From positions 1 through 42,718 of the forward strand of contig DAHUXN010000097.1 in NCBI GenBank assembly GCA_027307115.1: DNA of 42,718 nt. Reading direction: 5' to 3'. The number at the start of each line of letters is the position of its first letter. The stretch's first letter is position 1. Positions 35,410 through 42,718 of this stretch are shown here, piece by piece. The notes under the pieces were generated by a model. The model was given only the letters and a program-made list of their open reading frames with translations, had not been told where the DNA came from and did no database searches. The stretch comes from Acidobacteriota bacterium. GTDB lineage: Bacteria > Acidobacteriota > Terriglobia > Acidiferrales > UBA7541. The translations under genes were made by a program, and so were the position numbers.

Positions 35410-36402
35410 GTGCTGAAAGCGGCCAGGCTGGCGAGACGAAGTTGGACGGCATGCGCGGTCGTGGCGCTGGCAGTCGGCATGATTCCTTGCGGAATGGCAG
35501 TCGCCCAAAGTACCGGGCCGCTGATTTATAAACCTCCTCCAGAGAGCAAGACCTCCCACGTAGCTGAAATCCGGAAAGATGTCAATTTAGTACTGGTAAA
35601 TGCGACGGTTACGGATCCGTACGGGCGGCTGGTGACCGGGCTGGACCAGGAGAATTTCCGGGTCTTTGAGGACGGGAAGGAACAGGAAATCATGCGGTTC
35701 GCCGAAGACGATGTGCCGATTTCGATTGGCATGATTTTTGACGTCAGCGGCAGCATGACGGACAAGATTGCGAAATCCCGCATGGCGGCCGTGCAATTCT
35801 TCAAGACCGCGAATCCCGCGGACGAATTTTTCCTGGTGGATTTCGCCGACCGAGCGGAACTGGCTACGATGTTCACGAGCAGCATTGAGGAGTTGCAGAA
35901 CCGCTTGCTTTTCAGCGCGCCAAAGGGAATGACGGCGCTCCTTGACGCAGTGTACCTTGGGATGAGCGAGATGAAAGGAGCACGCAACGCGAGAAAAGCT
36001 TTGCTCATCATATCGGATGGAGGCGATAATCATAGTCGCTACGACTACAGCGACGTCAAACGCTTCCTGCGCGAGACGGACGTCCAGATCTACGCGATTG
36101 GGATTGTCGACCCGGATGCTTGCGACAGAACTCCCGAAGAGTGCGCGGGACCGGGGTTTTTGCAAGGGCTGGCGTCAATGACGGGCGGCCGGTCGTTCAC
36201 GGTGAGAAACCTGGATGACCTTGGCGATATAGCCACTAAGATCAGCATGGAGCTGCGGAATCAATATGTATTGGGCTACCGACCAAGAAACACGAAGCGC
36301 GACGGGAAATGGCGCAAGATCAAAGTCAAGATCCGTCCGCCGCGAGGACTGCCGCCGCTCACCGTATACTCGAGGTACGGGTACTACGCACCAAATCCCT
36401 AA
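35410..36402 (+). CDS. VWFA-related acidobacterial protein, first of pair
   Basis: Exported 330-residue protein with one von Willebrand A domain. A signal peptide covers about 1-33 (ends GMAVAQS). Then comes a beta-sandwich segment typical of the family (NLVLVNATVTDPYGRLVTGL, ENFRVFEDGKEQEIMRF). The VWA domain has an intact MIDAS: DVSGSMTDK, a Thr in PKGMTALLDAV, and an Asp in LLIISDGGDN. The end QYVLGYRPRNTKRDGKWRKI and YSRYGYYAPNP is the family C-terminus. It starts with GTG at 35410 behind a GGGGG run. Such proteins are abundant in Acidobacteria; their ligands are unknown. Confidence 0.93.
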   Translation: MLKAARLARRSWTACAVVALAVGMIPCGMAVAQSTGPLIYKPPPESKTSHVAEIRKDVNLVLVNATVTDPYGRLVTGLDQENFRVFEDGKEQEIMRFAEDDVPISIGMIFDVSGSMTDKIAKSRMAAVQFFKTANPADEFFLVDFADRAELATMFTSSIEELQNRLLFSAPKGMTALLDAVYLGMSEMKGARNARKALLIISDGGDNHSRYDYSDVKRFLRETDVQIYAIGIVDPDACDRTPEECAGPGFLQGLASMTGGRSFTVRNLDDLGDIATKISMELRNQYVLGYRPRNTKRDGKWRKIKVKIRPPRGLPPLTVYSRYGYYAPNP

Positions 36403-37435
36403 AAGAATCGCGGTCCCTTCCCTCCTTGGATATCTGTGTTTTTTCTTAGTCACCGCGTTTCTATTTTGCGCCACCGGTGCGTCCGCACAGAGCCAGCCGC
36501 CGATTCAGAACCAGCCACCGATCCAGATTCCCCGGCCCGACGCGCCACAGCAAAAAGGGCCGTACACGCTCAAGAAAACCGTGGACATGGTGCGGTTGCC
36601 GGTGACCATCGTCGATAAGAAGGGGAATTTCGTTCCGGAACTGAAGCAGCAGAACTTCCGCATCCTGGAGAACGGCGTTCCGCAGAAGATTGCGGCGTTC
36701 AGCAATGACGACATTCCCATCGCGGTAGGGCTGGTGATCGACAACAGCGCGAGCATGAAATCGAAACGCGCGCGCGTGAATGCAGCAGCGATGTCGTTCG
36801 TGCAAACCAGCAATCCGCAGGACCAAGTCTTCGTGGTGAATTTCAATGACGAGTACTACCTCGACATGGACACGGATTTTACAAACGATCCCAAGGTGTT
36901 GAAGGCGGCCCTTGAAAGAATTGATTCGCGGGGCGGCACGGCGCTTTACGATGCGATTCTAGGTTCCATGAACCACTTGAGAAAAGCGAAACGAGACAAG
37001 AAAGTGCTGCTGGTGGTGACGGACGGAGTGGACAAGGACAGCAAGAATTCACTCGCGGCTACGGTGCAAAAGCTGCAACAATCCAACACCGTGATTTATG
37101 CCGTCGGATTGTTTACGGACAATGACGACGACAGAGAGGATAAGCGTCAGGGTAAGAAGGCGCTCGTGGCGTTGACGCAAGCGACGGGCGGTGAAGTCTA
37201 TTTCCCGAAAACCATCGCCGAAGTGGATGACATTTGTAACCGGATTGCGCAGGACATACGCGATCAGTACATGATCGGCTACTATCCGACCAACACGGCC
37301 AAGGATGGCACGTATCGCACGGTGAAGGTGGAGCTAACGGACGTGAAAGGCCACGGAAAGCTGATTGTGCGCGCGCGGCCGGGTTACTACGCGCCCACAG
37401 CCACGCCGGGCACGGAAGCTGTGTCCGGGAATTAG
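36266..37435 (+). CDS. VWFA-related acidobacterial protein, second of pair
   Basis: Paralogue of the upstream gene. A signal peptide (IAVPSLLGYLCFFLVTAFLF, ending GASAQ) is followed by a Gln/Pro-rich stretch, the beta-segment MVRLPVTIVDKKGNFVPELK, and a VWA domain with DNSASMKSK (MIDAS, Ala for Gly), RGGTALYDAI and VLLVVTDGVDKDS. It ends QYMIGYYPTNTAKDGTYR and RPGYYAP. The only ATG/GTG/TTG upstream of the signal peptide is the ATG at 36266, which overlaps the first gene by 137 bases and would put 50 odd residues before the signal. The true start is probably near 36395-36410, at a non-standard codon (ATC at 36395 or 36407) close to the first gene's stop. Confidence 0.9.
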   Translation: MYWATDQETRSATGNGARSKSRSVRREDCRRSPYTRGTGTTHQIPKRIAVPSLLGYLCFFLVTAFLFCATGASAQSQPPIQNQPPIQIPRPDAPQQKGPYTLKKTVDMVRLPVTIVDKKGNFVPELKQQNFRILENGVPQKIAAFSNDDIPIAVGLVIDNSASMKSKRARVNAAAMSFVQTSNPQDQVFVVNFNDEYYLDMDTDFTNDPKVLKAALERIDSRGGTALYDAILGSMNHLRKAKRDKKVLLVVTDGVDKDSKNSLAATVQKLQQSNTVIYAVGLFTDNDDDREDKRQGKKALVALTQATGGEVYFPKTIAEVDDICNRIAQDIRDQYMIGYYPTNTAKDGTYRTVKVELTDVKGHGKLIVRARPGYYAPTATPGTEAVSGN

Positions 37436-37554
37436 TTATCGTAACTTCGGTCCTTATCTCGTCCGATTCACTCCTCCGTGTGGCATTCCTCAGCAAGTAA
37501 TGTTTTCAAGAAAACCGCGAATGCTTTGTCTCATCGGCTTGGTTCGCGCTCCCG

Positions 37555-40191
37555 TTACTCGTAACGCAGTGCGACCATGGGATCGACGCGCATGGCACGG
37601 CGCGCCGGGATGTAGCAGGCAAGCAGCGCAACTCCGAACAGAACAACAGCCGTGGCGGTGAAAGTCACCGGGTCTGTGGCGGAAACGCCAAAGAGCAAGC
37701 TTGTCATCACGTGCGTGAGCAGAAGCGCGGCGACGACACCAACCCCCAGGCCAAACAGCGCAAGCTTCGCTCCTTGCCCCAGAATCAGGAGCAACACATC
37801 GCGCCGCTGTGCGCCAAGAGCGATGCGGATTCCGATTTCGTGAGTGCGCTGCGACGCTGAGTACGAGATCACGCCGAAAATTCCGATCGCCGCTAGCACC
37901 AGGGCGATCGTACTGAACGAACCCAACAAGTACGTGCGGAACCGCTCCTGTGACACGGATTCTCCGAGCGCCTCGGGCAGCGATGCGATGTCCGTGACAG
38001 GCAAGTCTTTGTCAATCGCGTGAGTTGCCTGGCGAACAGCGGCGGCTACGCTCGACACACTCAAGGAACTCCTCACGACGACGTCCCCTCCCCAAAACGG
38101 CGCCTGAGCGAAAGCTGAATACATCATCGGACCGGGTTTTTGGCCGAGCGAAACATCCCGCACGTCACCAACGATGCCCACGATTTCGCGCGACACACTC
38201 CCGTACGGCGGAAATCCGAAATTGAGATGTCTTCCAATAGGATCCTGGTTCGGGAAATAACGCTGCGCCAGTGTTTCGCTGATGAGCGCTACCGGCGGAG
38301 CGGACGGCGAATCGTGTTCGGAGAACAAACGGCCGCGAAGGAGAGGAATCCTCATCACGCGAAAGTAATTCGGACTCACCGAGGCGTAATCCGCGGTAAT
38401 GGATTCGCCGGGCGGCAGCGGGGGATTTCCGACGATGTCGAATGCGAGATTGATGAAGCCATCGACCAGCGGTGTTGGAACCGCCATCGCCGAATCTTGC
38501 AGACCGGGCTGCGCTTGAACCCGTGCGATCAGTTCGTTCGAGAAAGCGGTCCACTGCTGCGGCGTCTTATATTGAAATTGCGGCAGCGAGATATTGGCTT
38601 TCACGACGTTTTTTGGATCAAAGCCCGGACTGACCGATGTAAGCAGGGCGAAGCTGCGAATGAGCAACCCACCTGCGACAAGTAGTACCATCGCGAGAGA
38701 AATTTCAGCCGTCGCAAGGACATTCCGCAGGCGCCGGCCGCCACGCTGTCCTGTCCGCCCGCCGCCATCCTTGATATTCACCTGCAAATTGGATGGCGTT
38801 GCCAAGAGTGCGGGCGCTAGGCCGAAGGCCAAAGCCGCCGCGAGCGACAGCAATAGCGCGAAAGCTAGGACTGAGCCTCCGACGTGAACTGGGTTGATCT
38901 GCGTAACTTCGGACGGCAATAGAGGTCTGAGGCTCCAGACGGCCCAGACCGCGAGAAGCACGCCGGCAAGTCCGCCGAGCAAGCCCAGCAGAGCGCTTTC
39001 CGTCAGCAATTGCCGCACAACGCGGGGACGTCCCGCGCCCAGCGCGATGCGCACAGCAATCTCTCTGGCGCGAGAAGTGGCGCGCGACAAAAGCAAGTTC
39101 GCGATATTGACGCACGCGATCAAGAGGACCAGACCAACCGCGCCCAACAGAATCAGCAGTCCGGATTTCACGTCTCCAACTATTGCCTGTTGAAGCGGCA
39201 CAATGCGGATCGTCCATCCAGAATTTTCCGCGGGAAATTCCTTGGCGAGTCTCGCGCTTAAGGTGTCCATGTCTGCCTGAGCCTGCGCCAGAGAGACGCC
39301 TGCCTTGAGTCTGCCGACTACGCGCAGCCAGTGCCCGCCCAGCCGTTGCATCCAGGGTCCGAAAACAGGATCCTGCACGAGAGGAATCCAAATGTCCTCA
39401 TTGGCAGCGCCGCGAGGATAGCGAAAGCCCGCCGGCATGATTCCGACCACGATAAACGGCCGCTTGTCCAAAATAATGGACTGGCCGAGGAGATTCGGAT
39501 TGGAACTGAAACGGCTGCGCCAAAGGTTTTCGTTCAAAATGACCACCGGCACTGCACCTTGCTTGCCGTCCTCGGGCAAAAATATCCTCCCCGCGAGAGG
39601 TTTCGCACTCAGCAAAGAAAAAGTCTCCGGCGTCACAACCGCGGTGTCCAACTCTGAAGGCTCACCGACGCCAGTCAATGTGAGATCGTGAAATTGATTT
39701 CCGGCCATTTCACTAAAAACGCGGTTCTGCTTGCGGAGTTCCGCAAAATTCGGGTAGGAGAAGCCTGTCATTGCATCTGGGTGTTGCGGCGGAACATTGA
39801 ACGCCATCACCAGTTGATTTGAATTGGGGTACGGAAGAGATTGCAGGAGCACGGCATCGACGACGCTGAAAATGGCGGTGTTGGCGCCGATGCCGAGAGC
39901 CAGCGTGAGGACGGCGACGGCGGTGAAGCCTGGAGATTTGCGCAGCATGCGGAAGGCGAAGCGAATGTCCTGGAGCAAGGCTTCGACGAAGTGCGTGCCG
40001 CGGGCTTCGCGCGCCTCCTCCTTGCGCGACTCCAGTCCGCCGAATTGCGCCAGCGCGCGGCGGCGCGCTTCGGCGGCGTTCATGCCGCTGGCCATGTTCT
40101 CGGCGATTTGCTGCTCGATGTGGAAGCGCAGCTCGGAGTCGAGCTGGTTATCGAGAGCGCGTTTCCGAAAGAGACGAGTGAGCCAGCGCAT
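37555..40191 (-). CDS. Acidobacterial duplicated orphan permease (ADOP), first copy
   Basis: An 878-residue MacB/FtsX-type permease with a duplicated core and no ATPase. A cytosolic helical N-terminus (1-75, with FGGLESRKEEAREARG) precedes QDIRFAFRMLRKSPGFTAVA and TM1. Each half then has a periplasmic MacB-like domain and three helices. The first coupling segment is RAREIAVRIALGAGRPRVVR, the second is RTHEIGIRIALGAQRRDVLL. The C-terminus is CYIPARRAMRVDPMVALRYE. The family is known for lacking partner ATPase genes nearby, and none is visible here. Its stop is 15 bases from the next ADOP in the same direction (40191 to 40207), so the two are probably co-transcribed. Confidence 0.93.
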   Translation of the reverse strand: MRWLTRLFRKRALDNQLDSELRFHIEQQIAENMASGMNAAEARRRALAQFGGLESRKEEAREARGTHFVEALLQDIRFAFRMLRKSPGFTAVAVLTLALGIGANTAIFSVVDAVLLQSLPYPNSNQLVMAFNVPPQHPDAMTGFSYPNFAELRKQNRVFSEMAGNQFHDLTLTGVGEPSELDTAVVTPETFSLLSAKPLAGRIFLPEDGKQGAVPVVILNENLWRSRFSSNPNLLGQSIILDKRPFIVVGIMPAGFRYPRGAANEDIWIPLVQDPVFGPWMQRLGGHWLRVVGRLKAGVSLAQAQADMDTLSARLAKEFPAENSGWTIRIVPLQQAIVGDVKSGLLILLGAVGLVLLIACVNIANLLLSRATSRAREIAVRIALGAGRPRVVRQLLTESALLGLLGGLAGVLLAVWAVWSLRPLLPSEVTQINPVHVGGSVLAFALLLSLAAALAFGLAPALLATPSNLQVNIKDGGGRTGQRGGRRLRNVLATAEISLAMVLLVAGGLLIRSFALLTSVSPGFDPKNVVKANISLPQFQYKTPQQWTAFSNELIARVQAQPGLQDSAMAVPTPLVDGFINLAFDIVGNPPLPPGESITADYASVSPNYFRVMRIPLLRGRLFSEHDSPSAPPVALISETLAQRYFPNQDPIGRHLNFGFPPYGSVSREIVGIVGDVRDVSLGQKPGPMMYSAFAQAPFWGGDVVVRSSLSVSSVAAAVRQATHAIDKDLPVTDIASLPEALGESVSQERFRTYLLGSFSTIALVLAAIGIFGVISYSASQRTHEIGIRIALGAQRRDVLLLILGQGAKLALFGLGVGVVAALLLTHVMTSLLFGVSATDPVTFTATAVVLFGVALLACYIPARRAMRVDPMVALRYE
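39856..40003 (-). repeat. Long direct repeat, copy in the first ADOP gene
   Basis: This stretch, coding for LRKSPGFTAVAVLTLALGI and the flanking QDIRFA segment, is nearly identical at DNA level to 42532-42679 in the neighbouring paralogue. Runs of more than 20 bases are identical, interrupted by single substitutions. Together the copies form a direct repeat about 2.7 kb apart. Confidence 0.6.
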
Positions 40192-40206
40192 AACTATTTC
40201 AACCTC

Positions 40207-42718
40207 CTATTCGTATCGCAGCGCGACCATGGGATCGACGCGCATGGCGCGGCGAGCGGGGATGTAGCAGGCGAGCAGCGCGACGGCCGTTAAGAGCAGC
40301 GAGACGCTGACGTAGGTCAGCGGATCTGTCGAAGTGACGCCTACGAGGAAGTCCCCGAGAGTGCGCGCGAGGGCAAACGCCAATAGCAAGCCGACGAAGA
40401 CGCCCGCCAAAACGATCACGAATCCCTGACGCAAAACCATTTTGAGAATGGCGCCCGGCTGCGCTCCTAGTGCCATGCGAATGCCGATTTCGTGTGTCCG
40501 CTGGCCGGCAGAATAGGAGACGACGCCGTAGACTCCAACGACCGCCAACGTCAGGCCTAGAAATCCGAGGACGCCCGCGAGGACGGCTCCGAATTGGAAG
40601 AGCAGAATGCCGTTAATCGTGTCGAGCGCGTCGTCCATCGTCTGCACGTCAAACAGCGGTAACCCAGGAGCCAGCGAAGCGATTTGGCTGTCGATGGTGG
40701 AAGCCATCGATTCTGGTGACGCCGCTGTGCGCACTTGAAGGGTTGCAAACGGAGGGGCGTGCTGCGTGATGGGCGTGTAGAAATAGGGATCAATCGGCCC
40801 GGAAATGGCGGAAAAGCGGGCATCCTTTGAGATTCCGATGATTTGGAGCTGGACATTTTTGGCGTCGGACGACTTGAACTTGCGCCCGATCGGATCCTGA
40901 TGGGGCCAGAACTGCCTCGCCATGGCCTCGCTGATGATCGCGACTGGCTGCGAAGTTTTTGTATCTGCGCCGGTGAAGTCGCGGCCTCGGAGGAGCGGAA
41001 TGCGCATGGTCTGGAAATAATCGGTCGAAACCGGGCTGTTGGCGACCTGCGGAACAGGCTGACCTTTCGGCAGCTCATAGCCGTCGATATCGAGAGTGGC
41101 GTTCGAGGCGACGTAACCAAATGGAACCGCAAAGGCAATGCTCGCGGACTGCACGCCCGGCAGCGCGCGGATACGATCTAGAATATTCTTGTAGAGCGCT
41201 CGCGCCTGGTCGTCCTTGTAGCCGAGGTTGTTGGGATCCATGCTGAGATTCAAGAGGTGATGAGGGTCGAAGCCGAGATCGGTCTTTTGAACGGCGCCCA
41301 AACTACGGGCGAACAGCGCGGCAATGACAAGCAGCGCCAGCGAGCCGCTGACTTGCGCGATGACCAACGCACTGCGCAACCGTTGCCGCCCAGAGGCGAT
41401 TCCTCGCCCACCTCCATGGAGGACTTGATTTATGTCGGCGCGAGAGGCGCGCAGAGCCGGAATGATTCCAACGCTGACGCCGGCGAACAGGGCAGTACAG
41501 AGCGAGAACACAAAAACGCGCCAGTCGAAGCCGAAATTGAGATAGGTGGGAATTGTCGTTTTCAGGTTGACGCCGGCTATGGCGCCGCTGGCCCAAACTC
41601 CGAGGAGCACTCCTGCGGCGCCACCGAGAAAAGCCAGAAGGATACTCTCGGTGAGCATCTGGCTGATTAAGCGGCTTCGTGGAGCGCCCAGGGCGGCGCG
41701 CATGGCCATTTCGCGCTGGCGAGCCGAAGCGCGGACCAACAGAATATTTGCGACATTCATGCAGGCCAGTAACAGAACCAAAAGCGTCAATCCCAGAAAA
41801 ATTGTCCCTACTTGGCTGATTTGCTGGCCCGATTGCGGGTCGGGACGCGAAAGAAGCTCGGGATATACACTGAAGCTGACCCCGTCGTCGACAGTCGGAT
41901 ACTGCGCGGAAAGCCGACGGCTGATTACGCCCAATTCCGCCTGAGCTTGTTTCAGGGTCACGCCGAACCGCAAACGTGCCAACGCGAATGCGGAACTCCT
42001 CGCGCGATTGGTCATGAAGCCCGGATCGCGGCCCGAAATGGCCAGCATGCCGAAGGGTATGTAGCCTTGGACGTCGAGGAGAGGGTGAAGGCCATGAAAT
42101 CCCGGAGGCGCGACGCCGACAACTGTGAACGGGTGGCCGTTGATTGAAACTTTTTCGTGCAAGACGTCAGGATCGCCGCCGAATCGCGATTGCCAATAGG
42201 AATAGCTGAGAACGAGAATTGGATCGGCGTCAGGAACCTGTCCCTCGGAAGGAAGAACGAAGCGTCCCAGATACGGCTTGAGTCCGAGCGTCGTGAAAAA
42301 ATTTCCGGTGACGTAGGCCGTCAAAAGCCGCTCGCCCTTACCGTCGAATTCAAGGGAGTCGAGTCCGATTTCGTAGGCCACGACGCTGGAAAAAACCTCA
42401 GATCCCTGGTTTTGGATGTCCTGAATATCCGGGTATGACAACTGGTTCTGCAGCGGGCCATTTTTGTGCTGGAAGGCGAGAACGGCCAGTTGGCTTGGTT
42501 GAGCGACGGGCAGGGGGCGTAGCAGCAGCGAATCGACGATGCTGAAGATCGCCGTGTTGGCGCCGATGCCGAGGGCGAGAGTGAGGACGGCGACAGCGGT
42601 GAAGCCGGGGGATTTGCGCAGCATGCGGAGGGCGAAGCGAATGTCCTGGAGCAAAGTATCAAGGAAATAGGTGCCACGCGCGTCGCGACATTCCTCTTTG
42701 ATGTATTCTGTGCCGCCG
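40207..42718 (-). CDS. Acidobacterial duplicated orphan permease (ADOP), second copy, 5' end outside window
   Basis: Paralogue of the first copy with the same layout. At least 836 residues are visible; the reading frame is open to the window edge. It begins GGTEYIKEECRDARGTYFLD, which aligns with the N-terminal helical part of the other copy, so about 50 residues are missing. A TTG at 42654 is not the real start. TM1 is followed by two MacB-like periplasmic domains, coupling segments RQREMAMRAALGAPRSRLIS and RTHEIGIRMALGAQPGAILK, and the same C-terminus CYIPARRAMRVDPMVALRYE. No ATPase gene is adjacent within the window. Confidence 0.92.
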   Translation of the reverse strand, partial: GGTEYIKEECRDARGTYFLDTLLQDIRFALRMLRKSPGFTAVAVLTLALGIGANTAIFSIVDSLLLRPLPVAQPSQLAVLAFQHKNGPLQNQLSYPDIQDIQNQGSEVFSSVVAYEIGLDSLEFDGKGERLLTAYVTGNFFTTLGLKPYLGRFVLPSEGQVPDADPILVLSYSYWQSRFGGDPDVLHEKVSINGHPFTVVGVAPPGFHGLHPLLDVQGYIPFGMLAISGRDPGFMTNRARSSAFALARLRFGVTLKQAQAELGVISRRLSAQYPTVDDGVSFSVYPELLSRPDPQSGQQISQVGTIFLGLTLLVLLLACMNVANILLVRASARQREMAMRAALGAPRSRLISQMLTESILLAFLGGAAGVLLGVWASGAIAGVNLKTTIPTYLNFGFDWRVFVFSLCTALFAGVSVGIIPALRASRADINQVLHGGGRGIASGRQRLRSALVIAQVSGSLALLVIAALFARSLGAVQKTDLGFDPHHLLNLSMDPNNLGYKDDQARALYKNILDRIRALPGVQSASIAFAVPFGYVASNATLDIDGYELPKGQPVPQVANSPVSTDYFQTMRIPLLRGRDFTGADTKTSQPVAIISEAMARQFWPHQDPIGRKFKSSDAKNVQLQIIGISKDARFSAISGPIDPYFYTPITQHAPPFATLQVRTAASPESMASTIDSQIASLAPGLPLFDVQTMDDALDTINGILLFQFGAVLAGVLGFLGLTLAVVGVYGVVSYSAGQRTHEIGIRMALGAQPGAILKMVLRQGFVIVLAGVFVGLLLAFALARTLGDFLVGVTSTDPLTYVSVSLLLTAVALLACYIPARRAMRVDPMVALRYE
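42532..42679 (-). repeat. Long direct repeat, copy in the second ADOP gene
   Basis: Partner of 39856-40003. A second, shorter pair of near-identical stretches covers the 3' ends of both genes (about 37560-37625 and 40213-40278). Confidence 0.6.

Overview
The window looks like a piece of an acidobacterial chromosome (Acidobacteriota). The base for that is a set of families typical of the phylum: two tandem ABC-type permeases of the 'acidobacterial duplicated orphan permease' type, two VWFA-related acidobacterial proteins, a long sortilin/Vps10 beta-propeller protein, and a Ser/Thr kinase fused to a TolB-like and TPR region. A complete Kdo pathway and a PilQ secretin point to a Gram-negative envelope. 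No rRNA or recombinase gene and no CRISPR array is visible; there is one tRNA.

Layout. 1-8875 (minus): a type IV pilus assembly operon pilM-N-O-P-Q, followed in the same direction by an Xaa-Pro-type peptidase, accB, accC and the start of thiE, most of them joined by short gaps or ATGA overlaps. 9204-10670 (minus): a UbiD-family decarboxylase. 10858-13925 (plus): a MacA-like adaptor, a MacB-type permease lacking its ATPase, and a small secreted protein. 13959-17135 (minus): the Vps10/BNR-repeat protein. 17582-17962: a small membrane protein of unknown role.

18105-21951 is the most unusual segment. A tRNA-Gly(CCC) gene ends in a 16-bp sequence that recurs exactly 3.08 kb downstream. Between the two copies lie a small Cys-rich protein and a kinase-TPR signalling protein. 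Just beyond the second copy is a 5'-truncated trehalase pseudogene carrying an 8-bp tandem duplication that shifts the frame. This has the form of a tRNA-associated insertion or rearrangement with no integrase left.

22070-23878 holds small genes: a DUF3309-like membrane peptide, a receiver-domain remnant, a conserved hypothetical protein, an RRM RNA-binding protein with an RGG tail and a cold-shock protein. A strong minus-strand intrinsic terminator sits 63 bp before the cold-shock start codon. 24404-26201: a beta-lactamase-fold serine hydrolase and a conserved hypothetical protein.

26239-35203 (mostly minus) is an envelope-sugar region: kdsC, kdsD/kpsF, kdsA (metal-dependent class), a TMEM175-type channel, pyrG (supplies CTP) and, after a plus-strand Tat-exported dipeptidyl peptidase IV, kdsB. 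Together these encode all four dedicated steps from ribulose-5-phosphate to CMP-Kdo plus the CTP supply. 35410-37435 (plus): two VWFA proteins in tandem behind a good sigma-70-like promoter. 37555-42718 (minus): two duplicated orphan permeases, the second running off the window.
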